A stretch of 64,000 bases of DNA from Hemicentrotus pulcherrimus (Eukaryota > Echinodermata > Echinoidea > Camarodonta > Strongylocentrotidae). The position numbers and the translations under genes are program-made. The notes under the pieces are model-generated. The model did not search any database. It was not told the origin of the DNA and saw only the letters and a list, made by a program, of their open reading frames with translations. Each line of letters starts with the position of its first letter. Within the stretch, counting starts at the first letter, position 1. Location: the NCBI GenBank assembly GCA_003118195.1, contig BEXV01000137.1, positions 268,646 to 332,645 of the forward strand, in the 5' to 3' direction. Shown in pieces: positions 53,401 through 57,063 of this stretch.

Positions 53401-53597
53401 ACCCCCGTATGCCTCCTCACAGTGTGCAACTCTCTGGAATGTACCCTGTCAGCAATTATCAGCCATATCCTACTGTACCTTTTTCCATGCAGGGCCACCC
53501 CATGACTCAAGCCATGTCTGGAGGAATGCAGTCCGTACCAGTCCAGCCAGCTACGACCATCTCATCGGGGACACCAGAGCAGAGGCTAAGTGAATAA
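15520..53597 (+). CDS. AHNAK-like: Giant AHNAK-like scaffold protein, spliced from 4 exons (about 6,294 aa)
   Basis: The coding exons are 15520-15817, 30137-30232, 34494-34585 and 35199-53597. All borders are GT-AG and the junction phases (1, 1, 0) keep one open frame of 18,885 nt including the TAA. Layout by residue: 1-99 myristoylation signal plus a basic MARCKS-like segment; 100-162 Gly/Ala-rich linkers; 163-820 Gly/LPSG repeats; about 870-2430 AHNAK-like units; about 2640-4580 Gly-rich KPD repeats with Lys/Ser/Asp blocks; about 4620-6294 a non-repetitive tail with SH3-type ligands, short tandem repeats and a terminal Gln-rich coiled coil. Vertebrate AHNAK is also a giant protein encoded mostly by one exon; it acts as a submembrane scaffold, so a cortical scaffold role is inferred. 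No PDZ-like domain is visible. Because the sequence is low in complexity, convergence with AHNAK rather than orthology cannot be excluded. Confidence 0.85.
16216..16312 (+). CDS. Candidate alternative first exon (MSGRTQ...)
   Basis: An open segment begins ATG AGT GGG AGA with A at -3 and has an in-frame TAG upstream at 16183. It encodes 32 residues plus one G and ends TACG|GTATGTGA, a good donor in phase 1, exactly the phase needed to join exon 2. The peptide starts MSGRTQSQFPDD and contains MQCCRG, where the paired Cys could be palmitoylated. It lies 0.4 kb downstream of exon 1, inside intron 1. A CTAG just before the ATG (16207-16210) could instead be an acceptor, so this could be an internal or cassette exon. 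A phase match occurs by chance one time in three, and there is no transcript evidence. Confidence 0.3.
18231..18416 (-). mobile_element. TTAA-flanked MITE, family B, copy 1 (intron 1)
   Basis: The 186-bp element is flanked by TTAA at 18227-18230 and 18417-18420. Ends AGGCCCACTGAACTACTT and (inverted) AGCCCGTCTGCACTAG are imperfect terminal inverted repeats. It carries the shared body CGCCCTCTATATAGCAAAC. It is opposite in orientation to copies at 19621 and 61291. TTAA targeting is typical of the piggyBac and Kolobok superfamilies. Confidence 0.8.
19621..19816 (+). mobile_element. TTAA-flanked MITE, family B, copy 2 (intron 1)
   Basis: A 196-bp copy running from AGCCCGTCTACACTAG to GCAGTGGGGGCG, flanked on the right by TTAA (19817-19820) and on the left by TCAA, one base away from TTAA. 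It forms an inverted pair with copy 1, 1.2 kb away, so the intron RNA could form a long hairpin. Confidence 0.75.
20356..20417 (+). repeat. (GA)n microsatellite
   Basis: GAGAGA runs with GGGA interruptions within intron 1. Confidence 0.95.
20851..20900 (+). repeat. 25-bp direct repeat, two copies
   Basis: GGTCCATCGTAAGTAACTAC followed by TTTCA occurs twice in tandem. Intronic, no obvious function. Confidence 0.85.
20970..21600 (+). repeat. Imperfect tandem repeat with a period of about 190 bp
   Basis: The block TTCTTGGCC..GGGATGTTG, then ACCATTGCGTAATACAG and ATGTCC, at 21289-21360 recurs at 21483-21555 as TTTCATGGCC..GGGATGTTG and ACCATTGCATAATACAG. A more diverged copy with GGGTAACCATTGCGCCATAC lies at 21056. 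It is about 40-45% GC, above the rest of intron 1. ORFs on both strands are incidental. Confidence 0.6.
22936..22972. other. Assembly gap (37 N) after a poly-G run
   Basis: A run of 17 G (22919-22935) leads straight into Ns, so the gap probably reflects failure to read a homopolymer. Just after it, CTACGCCCATTTCTGGCTACGCCACTG resembles the inverted end of a dispersed repeat, in pieces. A similar poly-C run with one N is at 32281-32294. Confidence 0.95.
23881..24010 (+). repeat. 22-bp minisatellite, about six copies
   Basis: Unit AGGTTGAAACTTGTAAGAAT plus two bases repeats at 23881, 23903, 23925, 23947, 23969 and 23991 with only a few substitutions. It lies in intron 1. An ORF on the - strand here only reads through the repeat. 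Confidence 0.95.
24500..24521. repeat. 22-bp perfect palindrome
   Basis: ACCAAGGAGTT is directly followed by its exact reverse complement AACTCCTTGGT, with no loop. A weaker set of inverted segments (GCGGCC...GGCCGC) lies 75-210 bp to the right, so it may mark part of an unidentified DNA element. Confidence 0.85.
27715..27720 (+). promoter_or_regulatory. Candidate TATA box for an intronic promoter
   Basis: TATAAA occurs in the context TTCATATAAAACTGC, 195 bp upstream of the candidate alternative start codon at 27915. Transcription from about 27,745 would give a 5' UTR of roughly 170 nt. Single TATA boxes are common in AT-rich DNA, so the support is mainly positional. Confidence 0.25.
27915..27975 (+). 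CDS. Candidate alternative first exon with its own myristoylation motif (MGQLLS...)
   Basis: The ATG has a strong context (A at -3, G at +4) and an in-frame TAG upstream at 27870. Twenty codons plus one G follow, ending GAAGATG|GTTTGT in phase 1, so splicing to exon 2 regenerates a Gly codon just as exon 1 does. The peptide begins MGQLLS, again M-G-x-x-x-S, and continues WLPDLWDELWEEED, an acidic Trp-rich amphipathic segment. It would give a shorter protein that is lipidated but lacks the basic MARCKS-like region of exon 1. The donor GTTTGT is weaker than consensus. The combination of start context, NMT motif, compatible phase, and position 2.2 kb before exon 2 makes this the better of the two alternative starts. 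Confidence 0.5.
30137..30232 (+). CDS. Exon 2 of the AHNAK-like gene
   Basis: The acceptor is a T-rich tract ending CTGTAG and the donor is GCAA|GTAAGT. The exon is 96 nt, phase 1 at both ends, so it could be skipped without shifting the frame. It encodes GAGVSAGGGAVGKAPLAI followed by DELAQAQPDLDTDA, a Gly/Ala linker and a short acidic stretch. The Gly-rich style matches the end of exon 1 and the start of exon 4. It is the first exon shared by all proposed starts. Confidence 0.75.
31378..31633. mobile_element. Palindromic MITE, family A, copy 2 (in intron 2)
   Basis: Left end GGCCATTTTCATAATGTAATC and right end GATTGCATTATGAAAATGGTC are inverted copies with few mismatches. Inner arms share AAGTGCC and ATTATTT(C/A) blocks with the copies at 5915 and 57713. 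It is 256 bp, non-coding, and sits in intron 2 of the giant gene. Confidence 0.75.
33521..33670 (-). mobile_element. tRNA-derived SINE, 5'-truncated copy (intron 2)
   Basis: On the - strand the B box GGTTTCGAAACC is followed by a body ending near CTTACTTACAAGC. The + strand phrase GTAAGTAAGCAACCAGAGGA and ATGAGGATTAATGC match GTAAATAAGCAACTAGGGGA and ATGAGGATTAATGC in the element at 62148-62312, so both belong to one family. The A-box part is missing or diverged. Confidence 0.6.
34494..34585 (+). CDS. Exon 3 of the AHNAK-like gene
   Basis: The acceptor is GTACCTCTAG and the donor is TCGGG|GTGAGT. The exon is 92 nt, entering in phase 1 and leaving in phase 0, which fits exon 4. It encodes SAAMSFGGMVGGGLPSG followed by SVGIGLPSASLSVG. 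The GGGLPSG motif is the same one repeated many times in the first part of the giant exon, which supports membership in the same protein. Confidence 0.75.
34586..35198 (+). other. Intron 3 (613 bp)
   Basis: Bounded by GTGAGT and ACCAG. Apart from a family A MITE end near its start it holds nothing that I recognise. Confidence 0.75.
34623..34655 (+). mobile_element. Solo end of family A MITE, 37 bp after exon 3
   Basis: GGCCATTTTCGTAATGTAAC plus a few bases matches the terminal inverted repeat of family A. I found no matching right end in intron 3, so this is a truncated copy or a remnant. Confidence 0.45.
35199..53597 (+). CDS. Exon 4: 18.4-kb giant exon (residues 163-6294)
   Basis: The acceptor TATATACCAG precedes GGGAGTGGTAATGCT, and the frame stays open for 6,132 codons to a TAA at 53595-53597. 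Sub-regions by residue: 163-820 LPSGG/GGGIG repeats; about 277-293 the first Ser/Asp-acid block; about 870-2430 about 14 units of KGKGGFGFGLKMPKF ... GPDVDIKGPKVGGDISGPDL; about 2640-2690, 3776-3820 and 4580-4664 blocks of poly-Lys next to poly-Ser/Asp (likely CK2-type targets); 2810-2997 and 3840-4480 poly-Gly KPD repeats; then the tail. In the tail, RRAPLPP (about 4803) fits a class I SH3 ligand and PPKPKR (about 4946) a class II one. Four Trp motifs (SWRDALKKR, WWKDSLIKRK, PWKDVKLK, PWKEALKKKK) lie at about 5570-5685. A coiled coil, MEKMDLQKLLLQQQQEM and onward, lies at about 6136-6173, and a Pro/Met/Gln-rich end follows. Most of the protein should be disordered. Confidence 0.9.
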   Translation, partial: GSGNAGADVSGGAGVGISGNAPSAEVDLGGAPNVDVGGRGGAGLNVDAPNVQVGKKGKGSLPRGIFKKKGGAGAKGDISADASLPDADVSLDLGAKSKPRKRKRPGFFAKLGFGGDSSPSSDSSDDEGEGNIKLKGPKFGGGVSGGANMDIDVPQGGASAGLDVNAPGGNIDASLPSGDASLAVKPQVDTSVKMGKPKKSKKGFGFGFGSGGANIGGGVKGDVPSGDVSVGGGADIGGGIGGGIGGGVGVDVEGPDAKVDLDGDADRKGKGRFGLKMPSLSFGGKGKSPKADLRADVPSGDVDVKGDLPSGRMSGGLGGGLNVDADLPSAGLKVGGDVPSAGVNIGGGIDTPKGGFGLGGRGGVDVDGGVDLPSGRIGGGIDAPSANIGGGFGGGMGGGGIDVNAPKVGLNAGGDANLPSGGVDVNLPSGRIDAPKGGFGLGGRGGVDVDGGVDLPSGQIGGGIDAPSANIGGGVGGGMGGGIDLPSGDLKAGGDVKMPKGSIALGGGGDIGGNLPSGDIKLGGGMDMPSGDIGIKGGIGGSGGIDANLPSGGLNVDGDLPSGGIGIGGGIGDPSANFGGGVGGGINMPSGNVGMDVDTPKIGLGGAGGIDLPSARVGGGAGVDAKGEVDLPEASLGGGGNFGRGIGGKGKAPDADLDLDLKPKKKKKKGGFSFKFPKFDFNFGGKGDAKMDVDADVKGGADMDIDGPKLKGDVDGPDVDIDADGKKKGKFGFGFKGPKFGGHGGAGVDADIDVAKPELDVNVKTAKPNMSGDADLPSGGFGLGGGIGGGIGGGGNADLSVDGPDVDIKGPKVGGDISGPDLDVSGPDMDIDVDGKKGKGGFGFGMKMPKFGFGGHGKGDIDVDADVDIERPDLDVSGDADLPSGGVDLDISGGAGGDIDADLPKGDISIDGPDVDINGPKIKGRGNGKKKGKGGFGFGLKMPKFHGFGGHGKGDIDVDADVDIEKPDLDVSGDADLPSGGVGLDVGGGIGGGLGGGLDIDANGPDVDIKGPKVGGDISGPDLDVSGPDLDIDVDGKKKGKGGFGFGLKMPKFGFGGHGKGDIDVDADVGVVKPEGDIKVKTGKPDIGGNVELPSGGVDLDVGGGIGGGLDGGLDIDANGPDVDIKGPKVGGDISGPDLDVSGPDLDIDVDGKKKGKGGFGFGMKMPKFGFGGHGKGDIDVDAGVDIERPDLDVSGDADLPSGGVGLDVGGGIGGGLGGGLDIDDNGPDVDIKGPKVGGDISGPDLDVSGPDLDIDVDGKKGKGGFGFGLKMPKIHGPNFGFGGHGKGDIDVDADVDIAKPEIDANMKTGKPDIGGGLGGGIDIDAKGPDADLSIEGPDVDFKGPKVGGDISGPDLDVSGPDLDIDVDGKKGKGGLGLKMPKIHGPNFGFGGHGKGDIDVDADVGVVIPEGDIKVKTGKPDIGGDVELPSGGVDMDVGGGIGGGLGGGLDIDAPGPDVDIKGPKVGGDISGPDLDVSGPDLDIDGGGKKGKGGFGFGLKMPKFGFGGHGKGDIDVDADVDIEKPDLDVSGDADLPSGGVGLDISGGAGGDIDADLPKGDISFDGPDADIKGPKIKGSKKKKGKGGFGFGLKMPKFHGFGGHGKGDIDVDADVEIDKPEVDVNLKTGKPDIGGGLDVGGGIGGGIGGGLDIDANGPDVDIKGPKVGGDISGPDLDVSGPDLDIDVDGKKKGKGGFGFGLKMPKFGFGGHGKGDIDVDADVDIERPDLDVSGNADLPSGGVGLDVGGGIGGGLGGGLDIDAKGPDVDIKGPKVGGDISGPDLDVSGPDLDIDVDGKKKGKGGFGFGMKMPKFGFGGHGKGDIDVDGDVDIERPDLDVSGNADLPSGGVGLDVGGGIGGGLGGGLDIDAKGPDVDIKGPKVGGDISGPDLDVSGPDLDIDVDGKKKGKGGFGFGMKMPKFGFGGHGKGDIDVDGDVDIERPDLDVSGNADLPSGGVGLDVGGGIGGGLGGGLDIDANGPDVDIKGPKVGGDISGPDLDVSGPDLDIDVDGKKKGKGGFGFGLKMPKIHGPNFGFGGHGKGDIDVDADVDVVKPEGDIKVKTGKPDIGGDIELPSGGVDLDVGGGIGGGIGGGIDINAKGPDVDIKGPKVGGDISGPDLDVSGPDLDIDGDGKKGKGGFGFGLKMPKFGLGGHGKGDIDVDADVNNERPDLDVSGDADLPSGGVDLDIRGGAGGDIDADIPKGDISIDGPDVDINGPKIKGRGSGKKKGKGGFGFGLKMPKFGGHGGAGDVDADIDAGGGIGGKAGLGGGIGVDLNGPDADIDIEGPKIRGGISGPDIDGGADINIKPEADINIKAGKPDIDMGIGGGLGGTVAVGNVDVDGPDADLDVNIKGPKVKKGSKGKGKFKLGGFKFGSKGHEPDADLSGKVDVGAPDVDASVNGASLDVDAPDAGFSLGGKKKKYNISGGGKKDKGFGIGGKFKLGGDVDVDAPEVKVGGDIDADVKGDIDVNAPDVDMKGGVKDKKKKKKKRKSKKFGFGGFNLGFGGSGDHSSSSDSSSSSDEEGGGRKGFGFGFKGPKLGGGVDAGGDLKVKGPDMNVDANGELPDVKTDIGGGIGGGVSLDKPGLGAGGGVGIGIPSGGISLPSGGISVSGPEIDAKLKADKPDLSGDLDGGIKGGIGGGFGAEGPNVDIGAKGDLGGGGGGGFGIGGGGINVDANIDKPDFSLGGGGGGGVDLDANVGKPDISLGGGGGLGGNLGGGGGGFGIGGGGINVDANVDKPDFSLGGGGGGGVDLDANVDKPDINLGGGGGGGFGIGGGGINVDANVDKPDFNLGGGGGLGSLGGGGGVDLDANVDKPDINLGGGGGLGFGGKGGFGGGIGLPSGEASLSGPDIDVGGKGGLDVSGGIGGGLGGGLGGGLGGGLGGGGSGPSVGLDVNKPDLDVSGGIGGIGGGIGVGISAPSGGLSLDGPDVSVKPEADINIRAGKPDVDLPEADLKLNAPDIDTPDAGFGFGFGKKGKGSGKKGKGGFKFGKSAKGSAEVPDVDISAKGDVDIKGPDVAVGGGGDADLSGDLSVSSPDGKFDIGGKGKKKKSKKKGGFFGLNLSFGGSDSDSDDDKKDVKLGGGIGADIDVKGPNLKGDADLSGGLDGKVNLGGGGITIGSADVGAGLDVVKPEADINIKSSKPGANIGGDIGVGGVKDVDIEGPKADIGGGFNIGGKKGSGKKGKGGGFHFGKAKLGGGAKGHVNGDADLNAPEISAGLGGDANLSGDASSPDVDVDLKGPDIDAPSGGFSFGFGKKDKKGGSGKKDKKGKFKIGGKLGFGGPGGADMDVEPPKGEIKMPSGDADISVKPEVDVDIKSAKPDIGGTADLSVKGPDVDVNVPDASLDVKGPEIDAPSGGFGFGFGKKGKKGSGKKDKKGKFKIGGKLGGGADVDVSSPSGDDDINGKGDIDVDAPEGGFGLKFGKKGKKDGSGKKDKSGKFKIGGKLGFGGSGGADIKSPAIDASLPSGGIDVNGDTDISVKPEIDASIKSSKPSGGFGGGLGVGGGLDADVDKPKLDIGGGIGAGTNGEVDVNVADLKIGGIGGGIDIDTKASKPDVDVKGGVGGFGIGGGIDIDKPDINIGGGGELGGDAKVDVDKPDLDGDADGKKKGKFGFGFGFGKSKKDGSSSSSSSSSSSSSDSNDSEGKKKSKKEKKKKKKGKKGFGFGFGFGGKGDADVDIPKPDVDIGGGIGIGGGIGGGGVDLDANVDKPDINLGGGGGGLGGNLGGGGGINVDANVEKPDFSLGGGGGLGGGLGGGGGVDLGANVDKPDINLGGAGGLGGSLGGGGGGGFGIGGGGINVDANVEKPDFSLGGGGGVDLDADVDKPDINLGGGGLGGSLGGGLGGSLGGGGVDLDANVDKPDLNLGGGGGFGIGGGGINVDANVEKPDFSLGGGGGLGGSLGGGGGVDLDANVDKPDLNLGGGGGFGIGGGGINVDANVEKPDFSLGGGGGLGGSLGGGGGVDLDANVDKPDLNLGGGGGFGIGGGGINVDANVEKPDFSLGGGGGLGGSLGGGGGVDLDANVDKPDLNLGGGGGFGIGGGGINVDANVEKPDFSLGGGGGLGGSLGGGGGVDLDANVDKPDLNLGGGGGFGIGGGGINVDANVEKPDFSLGGGGGLGGSLGGGGGVDLDANVDKPDLNLGGGGGFGIGGGGINVDANVEKPDFSLGGGGGLGGSLGGGGGVDLDANVDKPDLNLGGGLGLGGSLGGGGGGVDLDANVDKPDINLGGGLGLDGSLGGGGGGFGIGGGAVDLDTNVDKPDISLGGGLGGSLGGGGGGVDLDANVDKPDINLGGGLGLGGSLGGGGGIDVDANVDKPDFSIGGQGGIGGGSNVDMGGVGGGSIGSGSLGIGGVDADEKGDMKLSLGGDINTDGDLSSNIPSASLGGGGAVGADVSAGGDAGAGINVDIPEGGISIGGSLGIGGGKKKKRKDRKKDRSEKTEKKDKKEKKGKKEKKSGFSLLGAVGFGSGSESSSSSSSSDSESFFSKVKDAIGISSDSDKDDNPNSNNNNGNVLNVNNSNSDDVAVQENHNNNANDDEKAGAAGTSSPHSKSEGKHKKESSDKAKRKGLGKLFGGKRKPRDVMLEIPAEATEGKPSDAQRKPLSELQSSTDATPSQQVTVPSQYSRAEFLPRSPAEAVEAPKSRNKKRRAPLPPSERTASLYRDSISEGSWPSTTSLESVPSSALKTTPSLASVPQESKISRREAPATEKVTVSSSVGEVSCEHPQSAQPSPLNANARVLSVESQPVLCHSSSSSPVAAAGVDEESLHDENMHEIYEVVKSMPLPYGAPPPKPKRVSSSPAPIDQLDKTVPAVFINQSVTAPESMSSRLSTKLDVADEAGEPDVLIPRDQSPKPDMRLNLESEKWNSASSRDSLLGEILLEYSTGNIPSGDDSGVSSPTDNFRAMKSSTGEGITANKAEDVAAIKADKGFKVGDEHLQEENVASRFGITSGTEYSGWEASSPIEMLEIDKRNESRQEEDLPYVRRKSISFKNIDKSGSRISIALDMAKGAAILKRDRSADSRRMLREGLSHLMGAPIDTGGHKQEARNDAVESKVESEQTNDEVEMETAQTERESEVLLEASIQMEVESIVHSAPESVIGNMELEEEKNVEDHLPVMTLPDVEDNTEPTSTLSKRVNPPALETQDESTKPIISRSREVDITTLETKNIDAKQSNIMSKRVNPSVLETQDESTKPIISRSREVDITTPETQDRDAKQSNILSKRVNPPVLETQDESTKPIISPSGKVDKTSPETQDIDAKQSNILSSKVEKSASGFMSKSKEAEGDEEADGDKEAKTVGTRSPKALTLSTEKQGGWDILKSRYGGGKLTQEQTSKGKTLTQDQKELAKLASRSVVRSTLNMFGQPEDENLSRTKKGSLKAKSEHSQVASNDKSEEKPKQATTPTKSAGPEDVKISWRDALKKRTSLETKKSDNDTAKTNEAKSDAWWKDSLIKRKNIENKDEKKSTKPVPQIEKRQEVSEKASVPWKDVKLKTSTERKKNDTNTDNASASSSSTVVPWKEALKKKKMEAQEKKKVVESRPKKVEDDQEEEHFNLIMQARKNIRRLSRNPAETDIGSIQASGGGVFPKSTPSIRRLSRNPAETDIGSTQASSGGVIPKSTPSPKSISAISETAGQDTAKDARDEIKITAEAAQTTELVSNQDFTDNQKSQLQKTQMTDEDLLLDTVEILSDQSTDDTKEMLQNMRQKSSGSDEDKAKPDDSNHLSRFQEIHQRTQSILSVIKAQNSLVEARSSSTQVLRQSAQRPGDDSTITLRDSETRARLREKRRKARSSPNVDFDWTAVRNMINESERAGEDTDTTLTDASTIDIPWNMSPSLANQARLMRKQKKRSYGARRGVFPLSSTDGFSDKDSSSENDMSDVSTTTVIPRMDSGFSDFSSSVEPDAVISSNKPPHWKHGSTSTASLEEKLFGKVNVKSRAFVPESRVSRTASLKESSGLSSSMSNLATQPSASDDSLPDDVKEFMAMEKMDLQKLLLQQQQEMRLLRQQMQAVQLQAVQTTTNLTTATSSVPSQQSPIPTQPPVAGLPYMFTHPSMVIAPTTSSIVPPVQQPMFYVHPRMPPHSVQLSGMYPVSNYQPYPTVPFSMQGHPMTQAMSGGMQSVPVQPATTISSGTPEQRLSE
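37330..42000 (+). repeat. AHNAK-like coding repeats, units of about 93-118 aa
   Basis: About 14 units each carry KGKGGFGFG(L/M)KMPK, then FGFGGHGKGDIDVDADVDIE, DLPSGGV, GGGIGGGLGGGLDID, GPDVDIKGPKVGG and DISGPDLDVSGPDLDIDVDG. The KGKGG motif recurs near 37714, 37996, 38313, 38661, 38979, 39664, 39940, 40263, 40584, 40905, 41226 and 41590. Spacing varies from about 280 to 355 bp, but three consecutive units at 40263-41226 are exactly 321 bp and almost identical in nucleotide sequence. The pairs of β-like VDI/DLDV strands and Pro-Lys turns resemble the AHNAK central repeats. Confidence 0.85.
46743..47770 (+). repeat. 165-bp coding tandem repeat, six full copies
   Basis: The phrase GTAGACCTAGATGCTAATG starts at 46743, 46908, 47073, 47238, 47403, 47568 and 47733, a strict 165-bp (55-residue) period. 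The copies appear identical even at silent positions. Each encodes VDLDANVDKPDLNL, a Gly-rich FGIGGGG, INVDANVEKPDFSL and a Gly/Ser run. Diverged copies flank the block on both sides. Such identity points to very recent expansion or gene conversion; copy number may vary between alleles or be affected by assembly. Confidence 0.95.
50580..50975 (+). repeat. 44-residue coding repeat, three copies, in the C-terminal region
   Basis: SKRVNPP(A/V)LETQDESTKP starts at 50580, 50712 and 50844, a 132-bp period, each followed by IIS(R/P)S and a DAKQSNI(L/M) end. The copies differ at several residues, so the expansion is older than the 165-bp block. Polar and charged composition suggests a disordered linker at about residues 5290-5420. 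Function unknown. Confidence 0.9.
51863..52042 (+). repeat. 30-residue coding duplication, IRRLSRNPAETDIGS
   Basis: Two 90-bp copies at 51863 and 51953 encode IRRLSRNPAETDIGS, an (I/T)QAS(G/S)GGV segment and PKSTPS. The RRLS core fits a PKA-type phosphorylation site, so the duplication doubles a likely phospho-motif next to the Trp-motif region. Confidence 0.9.
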
Positions 53598-56345
53598 GGA
53601 CAACCGGCATCGACCACTCACTTGCTGGATGCTACTAACCAAGAGACTGAACCACAACAAAAGTCAGATGAACCATGTACAGCTGTTTTATAAAAAATTA
53701 AATATTTGTAAGTTTATATGTCTATATAAGTTTGTTTACAAATGTAGAAGCCTAAAGTTGCTATTTCAGTTTTGTACTCGAACATTTTATTTGTTAAATG
53801 ATTAATAATTCTTGAAAAGATATTAACAAATGGGGAAACTGATCTTAACCTTTTGAAAACTATGACAGAACATTGGGAGTTTGGTGGCATTTTTTAACAG
53901 AATAGGACCAATAATTGTAGTGAAATGTACTCACACTTGTGTGGATCTAAGATCGCAGAGCTTCACAGAAAAGTATGGTTAAATTAGCAGACACTTTTAG
54001 TCTGCTCAATGGTAATTTTAATACTCAATCTGATTACGGTATGTGTATTTCTCAAATAATGCGATTTTTCTTTTTCTTTGAAGGATCCATGCTATTTGTA
54101 TAAAATTTGGCAAATTGCAGAATTTAAGTGGACAGTTTGTATTCTGTTAACCAGAGTTCAAATGACCTTTTGTAATTGTCATTTCCTTTTATACTAAATT
54201 GTTATGCAAATTTCAGTCTGCCTTCACATACAATATGTAAAGAGCTTATGTTTTCCCATTATACACCTTTATACAAGAAACTCTAAATCACGGAGTAATT
54301 ATGGATGTCTTTCACACCCCTTTTCTAGTGAAAGGATGAAATTATTTAGATATAATGTTCATCCCTACACCTCAATGGGGCACCATTTCACCTCTGACCT
54401 CTGACCTGTTTGGTACAGTTTGTCATGTTGCCAGACATGTCATTGCCAACAATGAAAATGGAAGGTCAAGAGAATCCCATCCTTTATTAGAGAAGAACTT
54501 GCTGTTACAAAGTCTTTCAAAACTGGCATTAATTTTCGCCCCAAAGTCGTCCACCAGACAAGTAATAGTGAGAAAATTGATTCTTAATTTTTGACCAATT
54601 CCACATAGGTGTGAATACTGGGTAAGGGGTGTGAATTTTATCTCTTTATAATAAAGCTTTTTTGAGAACCTTGCTTTTGGATTGCATCGAGTCGTGCTGT
54701 TTTGGGCATCTACCTAATGCATTTCATGTCAGAAATCTATTCGCTGCAAAGCATACTGTGTATCTCATCAAGAAATTATCAGTTTTGATGTATGATATCA
54801 CATTTTGTACACATGTAAATGTTGAAACCATTTTTATGCTCCAAATGAATGTTGGAAAAAAAGAGTGCCTTATACAAGTTACTTGCACATCTGTCTATGT
54901 ATGTTTAAGACACAGGGTTAGAACTATTTGAGGTTATTTGCAGAAACTTATAGAGAAATGGAATTCCTTTGTTATCAGAGATTCCAGACAATATTGTTTA
55001 AATGAAAATGCAGGTGTTTGCATCCGTTTTTGTGATGTTACTTTTAATTGTTCATCTATCTGCGAAATTAATATTTATTTTATTTTCAGTTGACCAAGAG
55101 GCATAAAAAAAAAAATGATAAAGGAAGTGGTTTAAATCCACTGAAAATACAATTAAAAAGGAAAAATGTTTAACCCCAAATGAAAATGGGTAAACTTGAC
55201 AGATTGTACAGCGATAAATGTGTGCTGCTAGTTCTGTGGTGGTGATTTTGGTAGCTCTACCCGACATAGGGCTATTGAAATCTCATGCGCAAACTTAAAG
55301 CTTCTCATGTACTCTGCATGAATATAATCATGAAGGAAAAAAATCTGTCGAGTGTAATATTTTGATTTTGAAAAGCCTCTTAAATGCAGAATTTAATTAA
55401 CTTGTAGTATTTGTGTTATTTACAGAATGGAATTTAATGGAATTTAATAGTAATAGATTCAATTTGGCACATTTTGCATAACTTATAAATATATATGTAT
55501 TATGATGGAGTGAAAGGTTGATAAGTGTATAGCTGTCAACATGTGACTGACATTTGTTTTGTTTTGTCAAAAAATTGTTAAATCTGCTTGATGAATGCTG
55601 ATATATTTGGCTCCTAGGAACGGACCAAGACACTTAATCCCGGCCTAGCAGTTTGGTCCATTCCTAGACCAAGAATTTAGACTTCTTGTGAGGTGCAGAA
55701 ATCTTTTTTTTTTTAAGACAGTTTATGACATGAACAAAGTGAATGTTAACAAATGGGTTTACAAAAATGGCTATATTTTTATTGTAAATAATTCTTGTAC
55801 CGACATATATGGTTATAATATAACACTCCCAGTATAATCTTGAATTTGAAAATTTTTCCCTATTTTGTAACTTTCATCTTGTATAACTTTGACTGTTCAA
55901 TGAAGAAAAAAATTACCTTGAACGCATGTTTGACTTTAAAATAATTAACTTTCAGAATATTGCTTGTTTGTATCGCATGACATAAATCGTTGGCATAACC
56001 AGGTTAGTTATTAAGCAATTTATTATCAAGCAATAACACTTTTTTTTTTAAAGAGCAGGTATTGAAAGTATAAACTCTTAATTGCTGGGTCTAACCGTGC
56101 CTTACAATTACATCCCTTTTTCCATCATTCACTTCACTTTCTTTGTTTCGGATGGAGACATTTGCAGTTTAGTTTGAAACAAAAAGGAGAGAATATTTTC
56201 ATGGTTAAATTTATTTTGTATGTAGCAACCTGATTAAGTTACTTGTGTACATGTATATTGTTTAGATGGATCATTGAAGATGTTATGCTCGTATGTTGTA
56301 TCTTGTTCTTTTTTTCCATCAATAAAACTGAGTTACCTGAAGAAG
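53598..56345 (+). other. Probable 3' UTR of the AHNAK-like gene with two poly(A) signals
   Basis: The sequence after the TAA is T-rich and free of repeats or long ORFs. AATAAA occurs at 54650-54655 and again at 56321-56326, so alternative polyadenylation giving about 1.1-kb and 2.7-kb UTRs is possible. TGTAAATA at 55783-55790 matches the Pumilio-type recognition core. The end is inferred; no transcript evidence is available. Confidence 0.55.
56321..56326 (+). promoter_or_regulatory. Poly(A) signal AATAAA, distal
   Basis: A canonical hexamer after a T-rich tract, 2.7 kb past the stop codon. It probably ends the longer form of the giant-gene mRNA. A second hexamer at 54650-54655 would give a shorter form. 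Confidence 0.5.
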
Positions 56346-56608
56346 TCAAAATGAAAAACTATTGTTTGCTACCGATGATTTGTGACATATTGTGTTTCTG
56401 ATTTTGCAAAACCGGCATATGCAGCTGTCAGTTGTGGATCCGGGGGGAATTTTTGGACCTGTCCTCCCCCCCCCCTCCCCATAGAATCTTGGACCAGCAC
56501 TAGAATGTTGATAAATAATTGCAATTGTATATAACCAGTATAATGAGAGTTTTTGGTGCATTGTGAGATGGGACATCAGAGAATAAAGATCAAGAGAAGA
56601 CCAGAAGA

Positions 56609-57063
56609 NNNNNNNNNNNNNNNNNNNNNNNNNNNNNNNNNNNNNNNNNNNNNNNNNNNNNNNNNNNNNNNNNNNNNNNNNNNNNNNNNNNNNNNNNNNN
56701 NNNNNNNNNNNNNNNNNNNNNNNNNNNNNNNNNNNNNNNNNNNNNNNNNNNNNNNNNNNNNNNNNNNNNNNNNNNNNNNNNNNNNNNNNNNNNNNNNNNN
56801 NNNNNNNNNNNNNNNNNNNNNNNNNNNNNNNNNNNNNNNNNNNNNNNNNNNNNNNNNNNNNNNNNNNNNNNNNNNNNNNNNNNNNNNNNNNNNNNNNNNN
56901 NNNNNNNNNNNNNNNNNNNNNNNNNNNNNNNNNNNNNNNNNNNNNNNNNNNNNNNNNNNNNNNNNNNNNNNNNNNNNNNNNNNNNNNNNNNNNNNNNNNN
57001 NNNNNNNNNNNNNNNNNNNNNNNNNNNNNNNNNNNNNNNNNNNNNNNNNNNNNNNNNNNNNNN
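56609..57063. other. Assembly gap (455 N)
   Basis: Unread sequence downstream of the probable 3' UTR. ORFs across it are artefacts. Confidence 0.99.
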
